Assembly: GCA_016936975.1 (NCBI GenBank)
Contig: JAFGWU010000082.1
Coordinates: 62,001 to 126,000, forward strand
DNA length: 64,000 bases
Source of the DNA: Bacteroidales bacterium
GTDB taxonomy: Bacteria > Bacteroidota > Bacteroidia > Bacteroidales > GCA-2748055
Direction: 5' to 3'
In this document: one piece after another, positions 1 to 9,971 of the stretch
Numbering within the stretch: the first letter of the stretch is position 1
How the letters are laid out: each line of letters begins with the position of its first letter
Translations under genes and position numbers: made by a program
Notes under the pieces: model-generated
Database searches by the model: none
What the model was told of the DNA's origin: nothing
What the model saw: the letters and a program-made list of their open reading frames with translations, nothing else

Positions 1-233
1 CCCTTTTTATGCTTCATTTGCTGGGGGAGGTATCCTATGGTGATCCCGGCCGACCTGACGATGGTGCCTTCATCCGGTTCCTGTAAACCCGCCACAAGAT
101 TGAGAATTGTTGTTTTGCCGGCCCCGTTCCTCCCGACAAGCCCGATACGGTCGCCCCTGCTGAGCTGAAATGTAATCCCCTCAAACAGGGTGAATCCTCC
201 AAATCTCATGGCCACATTTTCAGCGGAAATCAT
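1..233 (-). CDS. ABC-F-like ATP-binding protein, N-terminal fragment (runs off window start)
   Basis: Minus-strand reading gives MISAENVAMRFGGFTLFEGITFQLSRGDRIGLVGRNGAGKTTILNLVAGLQEPDEGTIV...; Walker A GRNGAGKTT; start ATG at 231-233. Confidence 0.85.
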   Translation of the reverse strand, partial: MISAENVAMRFGGFTLFEGITFQLSRGDRIGLVGRNGAGKTTILNLVAGLQEPDEGTIVRSAGITIGYLPQQMKHKK

Positions 234-451
234 TGCGTATGATTTATTTTATTGCTACCTCCCTTTCTCCCCTGCCGGACCTGAATCGCCGCAGCAGGAT
301 CATCTCCCCGGTCGGAATGATGCCGGGATGCCGGCGAAATTAATTAAAACAAATGAAACCGGGATGACCTGACTAATTATCGAACATTCATCCCTGTTTG
401 TTTAACTGCTTTTTGTTAATTTAGGTCCGTTACACATCTGGCAAACTTAAA

Positions 452-1864
452 TTGAAAATTGTGGGAAGAAAACAACTGCCCTCGTACGAAAACCTAATTA
501 TTGAGGATATAGCCGCCGAAGGCAAATCCCTTGTAAGAATAGACAACCGGGTTGTATTTGTAACCGGGGCCGTGCCGGGTGACCGGGTCGATCTGAAGGT
601 ATTCCGCAAAAAGAAAGGTTACATGGAAGCCCGCGTGACCAGGTTCCATGAGCTTTCAGAGGTAAGAACCGAACCGTTCTGTGAACACTTCGGCATCTGC
701 GGAGGATGTAAATGGCAGCAGCTACCCTATTCCGAGCAGCTGAAATTTAAGGAGAGACAGGTGCTGGATGCCCTGAAGCATATAGGAGGGATTGAATTCC
801 AAAACAATCGGTCCATCCTGGGATCAGAGGAGAACAGGTATTACCGGAATAAACTGGAGTATACTTTTTCAAATCGCTGTTGGCTGCTGAAGGAAGAGAC
901 TGCGAATGAAAAACAGCCGGAACACACAAATGCCCTCGGGTTTCATGTCCCCGGTCGTTTTGACAGGGTGGTGGATATTAATTGGTGTTTTCTTCAGAAG
1001 GAACCCTCAAACCGCATCAGGAATCTCCTGCGTACCATTGCCCTGGAGAAAGGAGCCACATTCTATGATCAAAAAACCAATAACGGACTTCTGAGAAATC
1101 TGATTATCAGAACCTCTTCCCTGAATGAAGTCATGGTTCTTCTCTCTTTTCAATACGATGAACCGGTGATATACGAGATCATGAAGGCTCTGAAATCCGA
1201 GGTGCAGGAAATAGACAGCCTGATGTATGCCGTTAATCCCAAAAAGAATGAAACCCTGTACGACCTGGAAATAAAGACTTATGCCGGAAAGGATCATATT
1301 TTCGAACAGATGGGGGATCTGAAATTCAAGATCGGACCAAAATCCTTTTTCCAGACCAACAGCGGACAGGCAATAAAACTCCTTCGCACAACGGCTGAAT
1401 TTGCCGGCCTGGAAGGCCATGAAACCGTCTATGACCTGTATACCGGTACCGGAACCATTGCCAATTATATTGCCCGCAACGCAGGGAATGTGGTGGGCAT
1501 TGAATCTGTCCCGGAAGCCATCCAGGATGCTGTGGTGAATTCAGAGATAAATAAGCTGTCCAATACCCGTTTCGTGACCGGTGATATTAAAGAGAGCCTG
1601 AATCCGGAATTTACCGGAAGATATGGCAAACCGGATGTGATCATTGCCGATCCGCCCCGCGCGGGAATTCATCCGAAAGTCCTGGAGGAAATAAAATCCC
1701 TGAAACCCGAAAAATTCATTTATGTATCCTGTAATCCTGCCACACAGGCCAGGGATATCCGGATGCTATCCGATGTATTTAGGTTAAAGGATATTCAGCC
1801 TGTTGACATGTTTCCCCATACACATCACGTTGAGAACATTGCCCTGCTGACCCCTACTTCTTAA
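452..1864 (+). CDS. rlmD: 23S rRNA (uracil-C5)-methyltransferase, RlmD/RumA type
   Basis: N-terminal TRAM-like region, Fe-S motif CEHFGICGGCKWQ, SAM motif YDLYTGTGTIANYIA, catalytic SCNPATQARD; TTG start. Confidence 0.9.
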   Translation: MKIVGRKQLPSYENLIIEDIAAEGKSLVRIDNRVVFVTGAVPGDRVDLKVFRKKKGYMEARVTRFHELSEVRTEPFCEHFGICGGCKWQQLPYSEQLKFKERQVLDALKHIGGIEFQNNRSILGSEENRYYRNKLEYTFSNRCWLLKEETANEKQPEHTNALGFHVPGRFDRVVDINWCFLQKEPSNRIRNLLRTIALEKGATFYDQKTNNGLLRNLIIRTSSLNEVMVLLSFQYDEPVIYEIMKALKSEVQEIDSLMYAVNPKKNETLYDLEIKTYAGKDHIFEQMGDLKFKIGPKSFFQTNSGQAIKLLRTTAEFAGLEGHETVYDLYTGTGTIANYIARNAGNVVGIESVPEAIQDAVVNSEINKLSNTRFVTGDIKESLNPEFTGRYGKPDVIIADPPRAGIHPKVLEEIKSLKPEKFIYVSCNPATQARDIRMLSDVFRLKDIQPVDMFPHTHHVENIALLTPTS

Positions 1865-3593
1865 TCCCCGCAGGAGTTTTCTCACCGGGCCAGTCTCTGC
1901 TGAAATCCACCCAGTATTCCCTGATGGTGTTCCGGATATCATTCCGGAGAATCAGCAATCCGAAAAGGTTCGGGATGGTCATGAGTGCAATCGTGATGTA
2001 GGACAGATTCCAGACAATGGTGGTATCGGTAAATGAAGCGATGAAAAATCCTATCACGTATATTATCCTGTAAAAGATGATATAGCGGGTTCCGAAAAGA
2101 TAGGTAACCGCCCTTCCCCCGTAATAGGACCATGATATGGCCGTGGAAAATGCGAAGAGCAGCAATCCTATGGACACGATATACTGACCCCAGTCCCCAA
2201 GGATGCTCCTCTTAAATGCTTCGGTGGTTAAAGGTGCACTGTGGATCAATGATGCCCCGGTAAGGTAGATCTCCCCTGTCTCCCCGAGCTGACCCGTTTG
2301 TATCTTTCCGCCGGTTACCGGGATCGGTCCCCTGAACAGATCACTATTTGAATATACCCTGTAATTTTCCGCAATGGAGTGGGCATGCACCACCGTAATT
2401 CCATCGTTTAAGATTTTTCCGTCCTCAACATTCAGATCCCCTGAAAATAATACCAGGGTGGTATCATTACTGAAAAACCTGTTCAGGATGCGCCTGTCGG
2501 ACTGGTTACCATCATCATAACGCCCCTCCAGGATGAGCAGGTCAGCCTGTTCAAACTTATTTTCAATTTTCTCATTCCACACCCCCGATGAAAGGATCAC
2601 CAGCCCGGTAAGACTGCATATAATAATGGTGTCGATAAAAGGTTCGAGAATGGCAACCATTCCTTCGGATACGGGTTCATGGGCACGCGCAGCCGAGTGT
2701 GCAATGGGCGCAGAACCCTGTCCGGCCTCGTTTGAGAACAGTCCCCTGTTGACCCCCTTATTAAATGTGAACGCGAATCCCGCGCCAAGAAAACCGCCGA
2801 CCGCCGCACTTCCTGTAAATGCATCGGCAAAGATTGAAGCCAGCGACGGCAATATATTCTGATAGTTTGATGCGATAACCAGGAACGCCCCGATGAAATA
2901 TATCAGGGCCATTACCGGCACCAGCGTGGCCGTGACCTTCGCGATCCGTCTGATTCCTCCGATGATGACCAGCCCGAGCAAAACCGCCAGAACGCCACCG
3001 GTATATGCATGTTTGATCCCGAAGGAAGTATGCATGGAATCGGCAATACTGTTTATCTGAGGCAGGCTTCCGGTTCCGAATGAAGAGAATATGGTGGCCA
3101 CTGCAAAAAAAGCACCGATCACAGCACCCGTCCTGATGATTTTTCCCGAAGGGGTCTGGATGTTCAGCCGCTTTTTCATGTAGTACATCGGCCCTCCCGA
3201 CACCGAACCATCCGGAAGGATATCCCGGTATTTGTGGGAAATGGTTACTTCCACAAACTTTGTACACATTCCGATCAGGGCCGTAACAAGCATCCAGAAC
3301 AAGGCAGCGGGGCCACCCAGATGGATGGCAAGAGCCACACCCGCGATATTTCCCGTTCCGACCGTCCCGGATAACGCAGTGGTGAGGGCCTGGAAATGAG
3401 AGGTGTCACCAATATCCCCCGCCCTGTCGTATTTGCCCTTCACAATCCTGATGGCATGGCGGAAATAGCGTATCTGAGGCAATCCGAGAAACAGGGTGAA
3501 GAAAATCCCCGTACCGAGCAAAAGAAAAACGAACCACTGATGTCCGCCCAGGTAATCATTGAGGAAAAGAAGAAATTCGTTAACTTTCTGCAT
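1854..3593 (-). CDS. AGCS (AlsT-type) sodium:alanine/glycine symporter with long hydrophilic insertion
   Basis: Motifs GTVGTGNIAGVALAIHLGGPAALFWM, FVEV, NKGVNRGLFSNEAGQGSAPIAHSAA; multiple TM segments. Confidence 0.92.
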   Translation of the reverse strand: MQKVNEFLLFLNDYLGGHQWFVFLLLGTGIFFTLFLGLPQIRYFRHAIRIVKGKYDRAGDIGDTSHFQALTTALSGTVGTGNIAGVALAIHLGGPAALFWMLVTALIGMCTKFVEVTISHKYRDILPDGSVSGGPMYYMKKRLNIQTPSGKIIRTGAVIGAFFAVATIFSSFGTGSLPQINSIADSMHTSFGIKHAYTGGVLAVLLGLVIIGGIRRIAKVTATLVPVMALIYFIGAFLVIASNYQNILPSLASIFADAFTGSAAVGGFLGAGFAFTFNKGVNRGLFSNEAGQGSAPIAHSAARAHEPVSEGMVAILEPFIDTIIICSLTGLVILSSGVWNEKIENKFEQADLLILEGRYDDGNQSDRRILNRFFSNDTTLVLFSGDLNVEDGKILNDGITVVHAHSIAENYRVYSNSDLFRGPIPVTGGKIQTGQLGETGEIYLTGASLIHSAPLTTEAFKRSILGDWGQYIVSIGLLLFAFSTAISWSYYGGRAVTYLFGTRYIIFYRIIYVIGFFIASFTDTTIVWNLSYITIALMTIPNLFGLLILRNDIRNTIREYWVDFSRDWPGEKTPAGIKK

Positions 3594-3767
3594 TTAAAAA
3601 TGATTTCTTCGGGAACGTAAAGATGCAAATGTAATAATTATTTAAAATTACATGTTTTGCATCCAATGCCGAAAGAACTTTCCCGGATATGTCCGGTTTC
3701 ATTTACAAAATTAACATGTGTCCATGAACCTTAACCTCCGGATAGTGTTATAATTCATAAACAGATT

Positions 3768-4433
3768 ATGGAACAGATATTGCATTTCCTGTCTGTCCTT
3801 AAAGACAACAACAATCGCGACTGGTTTCAGAAAAACAGTGAACGCTACCAGGAAGCACTTGAGTCATTCAGTCAGCTTGTCAGGGGGATCCTGACAGGTA
3901 TTGCAGGCTTTGATCCTGCCATAATGGGTCTTGATGAAAAAGATACGATTTTCAGAATTTACAAGGATATCCGGTTCTCGAAAGATAAGACCCCCTATAA
4001 ATCCCATTTCGGCGCCTACATTGCAAAGGGGGGCAGAAAATCGAAGGATGCAGGGTACTACTTTCACATTGAACCCGGCGGTTCTTTTATTGCGGCCGGG
4101 ATATTCATGCCCGACAGTGAACATCTGAAAGCGGTCCGGCAGGAGATAATGTTCAGGCCCGGGGCTTTTATGGAAATTACTGAAGATGCCCTCAGTAAAG
4201 GATTCACCAGGGGCGGTGCAGAGGATAAACTGAAGCTGGTCCCGAAAGGATTTCCCACGGATTTTAAATACGCTGATGAACTGAAATTCAAACACTATAT
4301 TTTCATGCGGGAGTACCGGGATGACCAGGTTCTGTCCGGCACTTTCCCTGATATGGTCGTAAAGGACTTCCGGGAACTTTTCCCGTTTGTTTCGTTTCTC
4401 AACACCGCAATAGACTTCAAGGGAAATGAATAA
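3768..4433 (+). CDS. DUF2461 (TIGR02453-like) family protein
   Basis: LKDNNNRDWFQKNSERYQEA and FRIYKDIRFSKDKTPYKSHFGAYI are characteristic of this family. Confidence 0.85.
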   Translation: MEQILHFLSVLKDNNNRDWFQKNSERYQEALESFSQLVRGILTGIAGFDPAIMGLDEKDTIFRIYKDIRFSKDKTPYKSHFGAYIAKGGRKSKDAGYYFHIEPGGSFIAAGIFMPDSEHLKAVRQEIMFRPGAFMEITEDALSKGFTRGGAEDKLKLVPKGFPTDFKYADELKFKHYIFMREYRDDQVLSGTFPDMVVKDFRELFPFVSFLNTAIDFKGNE

Positions 4434-4481
4434 AAATTATTTTGTGTGACAAAGGTTACAGAACCGTTATAATAGTAAACC

Positions 4482-4489
4482 TAATTTTG
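4482..4489 (+). promoter_or_regulatory. Putative Bacteroidota -7 box (TAATTTTG) upstream of thioredoxin pair
   Basis: Matches TAnnTTTG, 32 bp before ATG; no clear -33 TTTG at expected spacing. Confidence 0.4.
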
Positions 4490-4521
4490 CGCTCAAATAA
4501 AAACCATAAAATTCTTAAGTC

Positions 4522-4893
4522 ATGAAACTGGAGCATTTAACTACTGAAACATTCAAACAGAAAATCTTCAATTACGAAACCAATAGAACCTGGAAATTTG
4601 AGGGAGACAGGCCCGCGATTATCGATTTTTATGCCGATTGGTGTCAGCCATGTAAAATAGTTGCCCCCATACTTGAAGAGTTAAAAGAGGAGTATGGCGA
4701 TAAAATGGATATCTTCAAGGTGAACACTGAACAGGAGAGAGAGCTGGCCGCCGTATTCGGGATTCAGAGCATCCCGTCGCTGCTGTTCATACCAACTGAG
4801 GGCCAGCCCCAGATGGCTATGGGTGCCCTCCCGAAGGAAACCTTCAGGCAGGCTATCTCTGAAGTATTAAACGTTAACCTGGTCACGTCATGA
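4522..4893 (+). CDS. Thioredoxin-like protein, cytoplasmic, CQPC active site
   Basis: IDFYADWCQPCKIVAPILEEL; no signal peptide; cis-Pro SIPSLLF. Confidence 0.92.
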   Translation: MKLEHLTTETFKQKIFNYETNRTWKFEGDRPAIIDFYADWCQPCKIVAPILEELKEEYGDKMDIFKVNTEQERELAAVFGIQSIPSLLFIPTEGQPQMAMGALPKETFRQAISEVLNVNLVTS

Positions 4894-5420
4894 AAAAGAT
4901 AATATTCAGCACAGCAATTGCGGTATTCCTCATTTCCTGTGGAAATAACGAGGCCAAGAATAACCTGCCGGCGGAACCTGAAAAGATGGTCTCCGAAACG
5001 CAGATGACCGCTGAAAGCCCTGATTCCTCTGACAAGCCGGTATACCTTACCAGGCAGGATTTCCTGGAACGGGTTATGAACTATGAAAAGAACACCACGG
5101 AATGGGTGTATGAGGGAAAATTGCCTGCCATCATCGATTTTTACGCCGACTGGTGCGGACCCTGCCGGATGGCAGCCCCGGTGCTGGAGGAACTGGCAAA
5201 GGAGTATGCAGGAAAGCTGCATATTTACAAAGTGGATACCGAACAGGAACGGGAACTGGCCGCAGTGTTCGGCATTCAGAGCATTCCTGCATTTCTTTTC
5301 GTGCCGATGGAGGGAAAACCAACCATGAGTTCAGGAATTGCCCGGACCCCTGAAGAAACGAAAGCTATGTTTATCAGGATGATCGACCAACTGCTGTTCA
5401 ACGAGAAATCCGGCTTATAG
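4890..5420 (+). CDS. Thioredoxin-domain lipoprotein, CGPC active site
   Basis: Signal peptide with lipobox LISC; IDFYADWCGPCRMAAPVLEEL; overlaps preceding stop by 4 bp. Confidence 0.92.
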   Translation: MKKIIFSTAIAVFLISCGNNEAKNNLPAEPEKMVSETQMTAESPDSSDKPVYLTRQDFLERVMNYEKNTTEWVYEGKLPAIIDFYADWCGPCRMAAPVLEELAKEYAGKLHIYKVDTEQERELAAVFGIQSIPAFLFVPMEGKPTMSSGIARTPEETKAMFIRMIDQLLFNEKSGL

Positions 5421-5528
5421 TGCTCTTCCTGCAGACTGGTTTTCTTCAGAATGAATTTTCCGGCCGGGGAGAAGAAATGAGCGTATATTTGCTACCGGGA
5501 GTAAAACCGGAATTAAAAACCTGAAATA

Positions 5529-6371
5529 ATGAAATACATCGGTGCGCACGTAAGTGCTTCCGGGGGGGTTGAAAATGCGCCCCTTAACGCAAAGGAAATC
5601 GGGGCCAACGCTTTCGGATTGTTTACCAAAAACCAGCGGCAGTGGGTTGCCAAACCCTTAACCCGGGAGAGTATTAAACTGTTCCGGAAGTATTGTGAAG
5701 AGCATCTTTTTGAACCCGGGTCTATCCTTCCCCACGACAGCTACCTGATCAATCTCGGACACCCGGAAAAGGATGGACTTAATAAATCACGGAATGCATT
5801 CCTAGATGAGATGCAGCGGTGTGAGCAGTTGGGTCTCGACCGTCTCAATTTTCACCCCGGCAGTCACCTGAACAAAATCTCCGAGGAGGAGAGCATGAAA
5901 ATCGTGGCCGAATCCATCAATATTGCCCTCGATAAAATAAAAGGGGTTATCGCCGTTATTGAAAACACCTCGGGACAAGGATCTAACCTCGGATACAATT
6001 TTGAACAGCTCAAATTCATGATCGATCATGTTGAAGACCAGTCCAGGGTGGGTGTCTGCATCGATACCTGCCATGCCTATACATCAGGATACGATCTGAA
6101 GGATAAGGCCGGGTTCACTGCCACTTTCAAAGCGTTTGAAGAGATCATTGGATTTTCTTACCTGAAAGGATTACACCTGAATGATTCGAAAAAAAAGCTG
6201 GGAAGCCGCGTGGACCGGCACGACAGCATTGGCAAGGGCTTCCTGGGAGAAACGGTATTCAGGCTGATCATGCAGGACCCGAGATTCGACAACATCCCGC
6301 TGATACTCGAAACCCCGGATGAGGATCTCTGGCCTGAAGAGATAAAACTGCTGAGATCGTTCGAAAAGTAA
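5529..6371 (+). CDS. nfo: Deoxyribonuclease IV (AP endonuclease)
   Basis: [59 protein letters not shown]. Confidence 0.95.
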   Translation: MKYIGAHVSASGGVENAPLNAKEIGANAFGLFTKNQRQWVAKPLTRESIKLFRKYCEEHLFEPGSILPHDSYLINLGHPEKDGLNKSRNAFLDEMQRCEQLGLDRLNFHPGSHLNKISEEESMKIVAESINIALDKIKGVIAVIENTSGQGSNLGYNFEQLKFMIDHVEDQSRVGVCIDTCHAYTSGYDLKDKAGFTATFKAFEEIIGFSYLKGLHLNDSKKKLGSRVDRHDSIGKGFLGETVFRLIMQDPRFDNIPLILETPDEDLWPEEIKLLRSFEK

Positions 6372-6376
6372 AAGAC

Positions 6377-7570
6377 ATGTCCGGCAGGAAGCATATCCAT
6401 ACCGCTCCCTATACCATTTTCGGAGAAGAGTATATTGATCCTGAAGCATTGAAGCAGATGGATGAAGCTGCCCGCCTTCCCATATCCCTAAAAGGATCCC
6501 TGATGCCCGATGCCCACGTGGGTTACGGGCTGCCCATTGGCGGGGTTCTGGCCACCTATAACAGCGTTATTCCCTTCGGGGTCGGAATGGATATAGGCTG
6601 CAGGATGTGCCTGAGCATTTACGAAACCCCGTCCGATATCATCGAAAAATCACGGTCCCTTCTTGAGGACCTGCTCCTGAAGGAAACCCGTTTCGGAAGA
6701 GCTGAATTCGACGACATACGTGGTCATGAGATCCTTGAACGCCGGGAATTCAGGGAGATCCCTTTTTTGCGCGGTCTCAGGGACACTGCCCGCCGCCAGC
6801 TCGGCACGTCGGGACACGGCAATCACTTCGTGGATATTGGAGTACTCGTTTGCGAAGATCCATCAGGGGAGGAAGAGCTCGGGCTCCGCAGGCAAAAGAG
6901 CAAGAATGAACCGGCCAATCCCTGTTTTGCCATTCTGTCCCACTCCGGATCCAGGAATATGGGGGCCGAAATTGCCCGCCACTATACCCGGGTTGCGCAG
7001 GAAAAAAGAGGAATGTCGGGAGCCGGTAAAAATCTTGCATGGTTTGATATGAATGAGGAGGAGGGGCAGGAATACTGGAGGGCCATGACCCTGGCCGGTG
7101 ATTACTCCGCCGCCAACCACCGGCTGATACATCAGCGTCTGTCGGCAGCCATGGGCGAAAAACCCCTCAGACTGATCGAGAACCACCACAATTTTGCCTG
7201 GAAAGATCCCGAAGATGAGCGGATCATCATCCATCGAAAGGGCGCCACACCCGCAGAGAAGGATTCCCTGGCCATCATCCCCGGTTCCATGACTGCGCCC
7301 GCCTACATTGTGGCCGGACTGGGAAACGAATCGTCCCTTCGCTCGGCCGCTCATGGTGCCGGACGGTTGTTATCGAGGACGCAGGCAAAAAAAATGTTTA
7401 AGAGGAGCCAGCTGGATGACAAGCTGAAACATTACGGAGTTTCCCTTCTCGGTGGAGATACCGACGAGTCCCCCATGGCTTACAAGGATATCGACCGGGT
7501 GATGATCTACCAGAAGGATCTGGTGAGAACGATCGGAAAGTTTTATCCGAAGATCGTGAGAATGGCCTGA
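6377..7570 (+). CDS. RtcB-family RNA ligase (short form)
   Basis: MPDAHVGYGLPIGGVLAT, GVGMDIGCRM, SGHGNHFVDIG, ILSHSGSRNMG, IIHRKGATPA, SAAHGAGRLLSR: metal and guanylylation motifs all present. Confidence 0.9.
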   Translation: MSGRKHIHTAPYTIFGEEYIDPEALKQMDEAARLPISLKGSLMPDAHVGYGLPIGGVLATYNSVIPFGVGMDIGCRMCLSIYETPSDIIEKSRSLLEDLLLKETRFGRAEFDDIRGHEILERREFREIPFLRGLRDTARRQLGTSGHGNHFVDIGVLVCEDPSGEEELGLRRQKSKNEPANPCFAILSHSGSRNMGAEIARHYTRVAQEKRGMSGAGKNLAWFDMNEEEGQEYWRAMTLAGDYSAANHRLIHQRLSAAMGEKPLRLIENHHNFAWKDPEDERIIIHRKGATPAEKDSLAIIPGSMTAPAYIVAGLGNESSLRSAAHGAGRLLSRTQAKKMFKRSQLDDKLKHYGVSLLGGDTDESPMAYKDIDRVMIYQKDLVRTIGKFYPKIVRMA

Positions 7571-7671
7571 ATAACTTCAAAAACCATTTTTCCGAATGTT
7601 TTCTTGTAAATTATGTGTAATATAGTTCTCTTTAAAGTTGAACCGACACACGATAAATTCCGATCGATGCC

Positions 7672-9102
7672 ATGAGACACGACCGTTCCCATACAAAAGT
7701 CATTGCCACCCTCGGACCCGCATCAACAAGCAAAGAGGTCATTGAGAAAATGATTCATGAAGGGGTTGATGTGTTTCGAATTAATTTCTCACACGGAACC
7801 CAGAAGGATAAAAAGGAGATGATCGATATCATCCTTGAGCTGAATGAAAAGCTCGATACCAACGTTGCTATTCTCGGGGACCTTCAGGGTCCCAAACTCA
7901 GGGTGGGAAAAATGGATAATGAACCGGTTTTGCTGGAGGAGGGAAAGACCTTCTCACTGGTTACCTTCAAATGTGCGGGGACCAGGGAGCAGGCATACAT
8001 AAGTTACAAACAGCTCCCCATGGATGTTGCCGCCGGTGAGATTATCCTCATCGACGACGGGAAAATAGCACTTGAGGTCCTTGAAACCAATTATAAAGAC
8101 ACTGTCCGTACCAGGGTGGTCACCGGCGGACTGCTCTTCTCCAACAAAGGCTTAAACCTCCCGAACACCAATGTCTCCCTGCCGAGTCTTACCGAAAAGG
8201 ACAGGGAGGATGCCCTTTTTGCCCTCGATCATCATATCGACTGGCTTGCCCTTTCATTTGTAAGAAGCGCCAATGACATCCTCGACCTGAAGGCCCTGAT
8301 CAGCGAACATAAAAATAGCGCCCATGTAATCGCGAAGATTGAAAAGCCTGAGGCCATAAAGGATATCGACAACATCATCGGGGTGTCAGACGGGATCATG
8401 GTTGCCCGCGGAGACCTGGGTGTCGAGGTGGAGTTCCACAAGGTCCCCCTGATCCAGAAACAGATCATCAGCAAATGCCTGCTGCGCTCAAAACCGGTTA
8501 TCGTAGCCACACAGATGATGGAGAGCATGATTCAGAATCCCACCCCCACAAGAGCCGAGGCGAACGATGTGGCAAATGCGGTGCTCGACGGGGCCGATAC
8601 GGTTATGCTGAGCGGTGAGACCTCGGTGGGAAAATACCCTGTCGAGACCATCCGGAACATGCAAAAGATCATCGACACCACCGAGAGCGCCGGATTCAAT
8701 TTTTACAGGGAGCATCCGCCGGTCGAACATAACGAGACCTTCCTTGCCGATTCAGTTTGTTACAATGCCGTGGTGATGGCCGAGCATGCCGGGGCCTCTG
8801 CGATCATAACCCTGTCCTATTCGGGCTACACCGCACTCAAAGTCAGTTCCCACCGGCCCAGGGCTCCCATCTTTAACTTTACGCTCAATAAAGATCTTTT
8901 AAGACATTTATCATTGTTCTGGGGCGTTCGTTCCTATTATTTAGCAGAATGTTATAATGTGGAAGAATACATCGATTATTCCATCGAGTTTCTGCTGAAT
9001 AAAAACTACATCAAGAAGGGTGACCTGGTTGTGCACGTGGGCAGCATTCCCATCATAGAAAAGGGTAAAACAAACATGATCAAACTGAGTCATGTTACCT
9101 GA
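7672..9102 (+). CDS. pyk: Pyruvate kinase
   Basis: KVIATLGPAS, FRINFSHGT, GDLQGPKLRVG, MVARGDLGVEV, ATQMMESMIQNPTPTRAEANDVANAVLDGADTVMLSGETSVGKYP. Confidence 0.97.
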   Translation: MRHDRSHTKVIATLGPASTSKEVIEKMIHEGVDVFRINFSHGTQKDKKEMIDIILELNEKLDTNVAILGDLQGPKLRVGKMDNEPVLLEEGKTFSLVTFKCAGTREQAYISYKQLPMDVAAGEIILIDDGKIALEVLETNYKDTVRTRVVTGGLLFSNKGLNLPNTNVSLPSLTEKDREDALFALDHHIDWLALSFVRSANDILDLKALISEHKNSAHVIAKIEKPEAIKDIDNIIGVSDGIMVARGDLGVEVEFHKVPLIQKQIISKCLLRSKPVIVATQMMESMIQNPTPTRAEANDVANAVLDGADTVMLSGETSVGKYPVETIRNMQKIIDTTESAGFNFYREHPPVEHNETFLADSVCYNAVVMAEHAGASAIITLSYSGYTALKVSSHRPRAPIFNFTLNKDLLRHLSLFWGVRSYYLAECYNVEEYIDYSIEFLLNKNYIKKGDLVVHVGSIPIIEKGKTNMIKLSHVT

Positions 9103-9113
9103 AGCAAAGGCGT

Positions 9114-9971
9114 TTGGAAAGTAAGATCAATACATTAATCAGACAGGCGGAGGAGCAGTGGCTTGACCTGCTGGAGAAGCAGGCTCAGAACGCTTTTTCC
9201 GGCACATTCCTGCCCTCACATGATGTTTCCCATCACCGGCGCGTGTGGGACTACAGCAAAATGCTCCTGGAGGAAATCTCATCCGGAAACGACCTCATCG
9301 ACCGGGATCTGGTGGAGGGTTTGCTGATCTCCTCTTTTTTTCATGATCTCGGGATGACGGAGAATAAAACGGCGGACCATGGAAGAGTGAGCCGGCAACA
9401 TTGTGAATATTTTTTCGGGGCCGAAAGAGTCCCGAGGCCCGTCAACCATGAGGAAATTCTCCATGCTGTTGAATACCATGATCAGAAAAACAATGGTCCG
9501 GGCATGCCGATCCCGCTCCTTGAAAAACCCCCGTTATTGACCCTGCTGTCCATTGCGGATGACCTGGATGCGCTGGGAATAACAGGGATATACCGGTACG
9601 CGGAAATATACCTCCACAGGGGCATCGGGATCAAAAAAATCGGGATCTGCGTCCTGGAGAATGTTACCACCCGGTTTCATCATTTTGAAGAATCCTGTAT
9701 TCATTACCCGGAAATAGTGGAAAGTCAGCGGAAACGCTATGCTGAAATCGTCAACTTTTACGATCAATACAACCAGCAGCTGGTTTCTGAACCGGAGCCC
9801 GGAGCCGAAAAAACCGGACCGGTCGGGATTATAAATTATATCCGTCAACTAAGCGTGGATCAATCCGTCCATCCTTTTGATTATATTCGAAGCATCAAAG
9901 ATCCCAGAATGACTAAATTTGTGAGGGACTTTTTTATTTCACTGAAACATGAACTTAAAGCTTCTCTCTGA
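9114..9971 (+). CDS. HD-domain phosphohydrolase-like protein
   Basis: HDVSHHRRVW, SFFHDLGM, AVEYHD; TTG start; overlaps next CDS. Confidence 0.8.
   Translation: MESKINTLIRQAEEQWLDLLEKQAQNAFSGTFLPSHDVSHHRRVWDYSKMLLEEISSGNDLIDRDLVEGLLISSFFHDLGMTENKTADHGRVSRQHCEYFFGAERVPRPVNHEEILHAVEYHDQKNNGPGMPIPLLEKPPLLTLLSIADDLDALGITGIYRYAEIYLHRGIGIKKIGICVLENVTTRFHHFEESCIHYPEIVESQRKRYAEIVNFYDQYNQQLVSEPEPGAEKTGPVGIINYIRQLSVDQSVHPFDYIRSIKDPRMTKFVRDFFISLKHELKASL

Noticed and set aside
190-372. 60-aa plus-strand ORF at left edge
   Set aside because: Overlaps the start of the ABC-F gene on the other strand; no motifs.
3603-3767. Possible riboswitch or regulatory RNA between divergent AGCS and DUF2461 genes
   Set aside because: Only a small CCGGA-TATG-TCCGG stem is visible; no match to known riboswitch cores that I can recognise.
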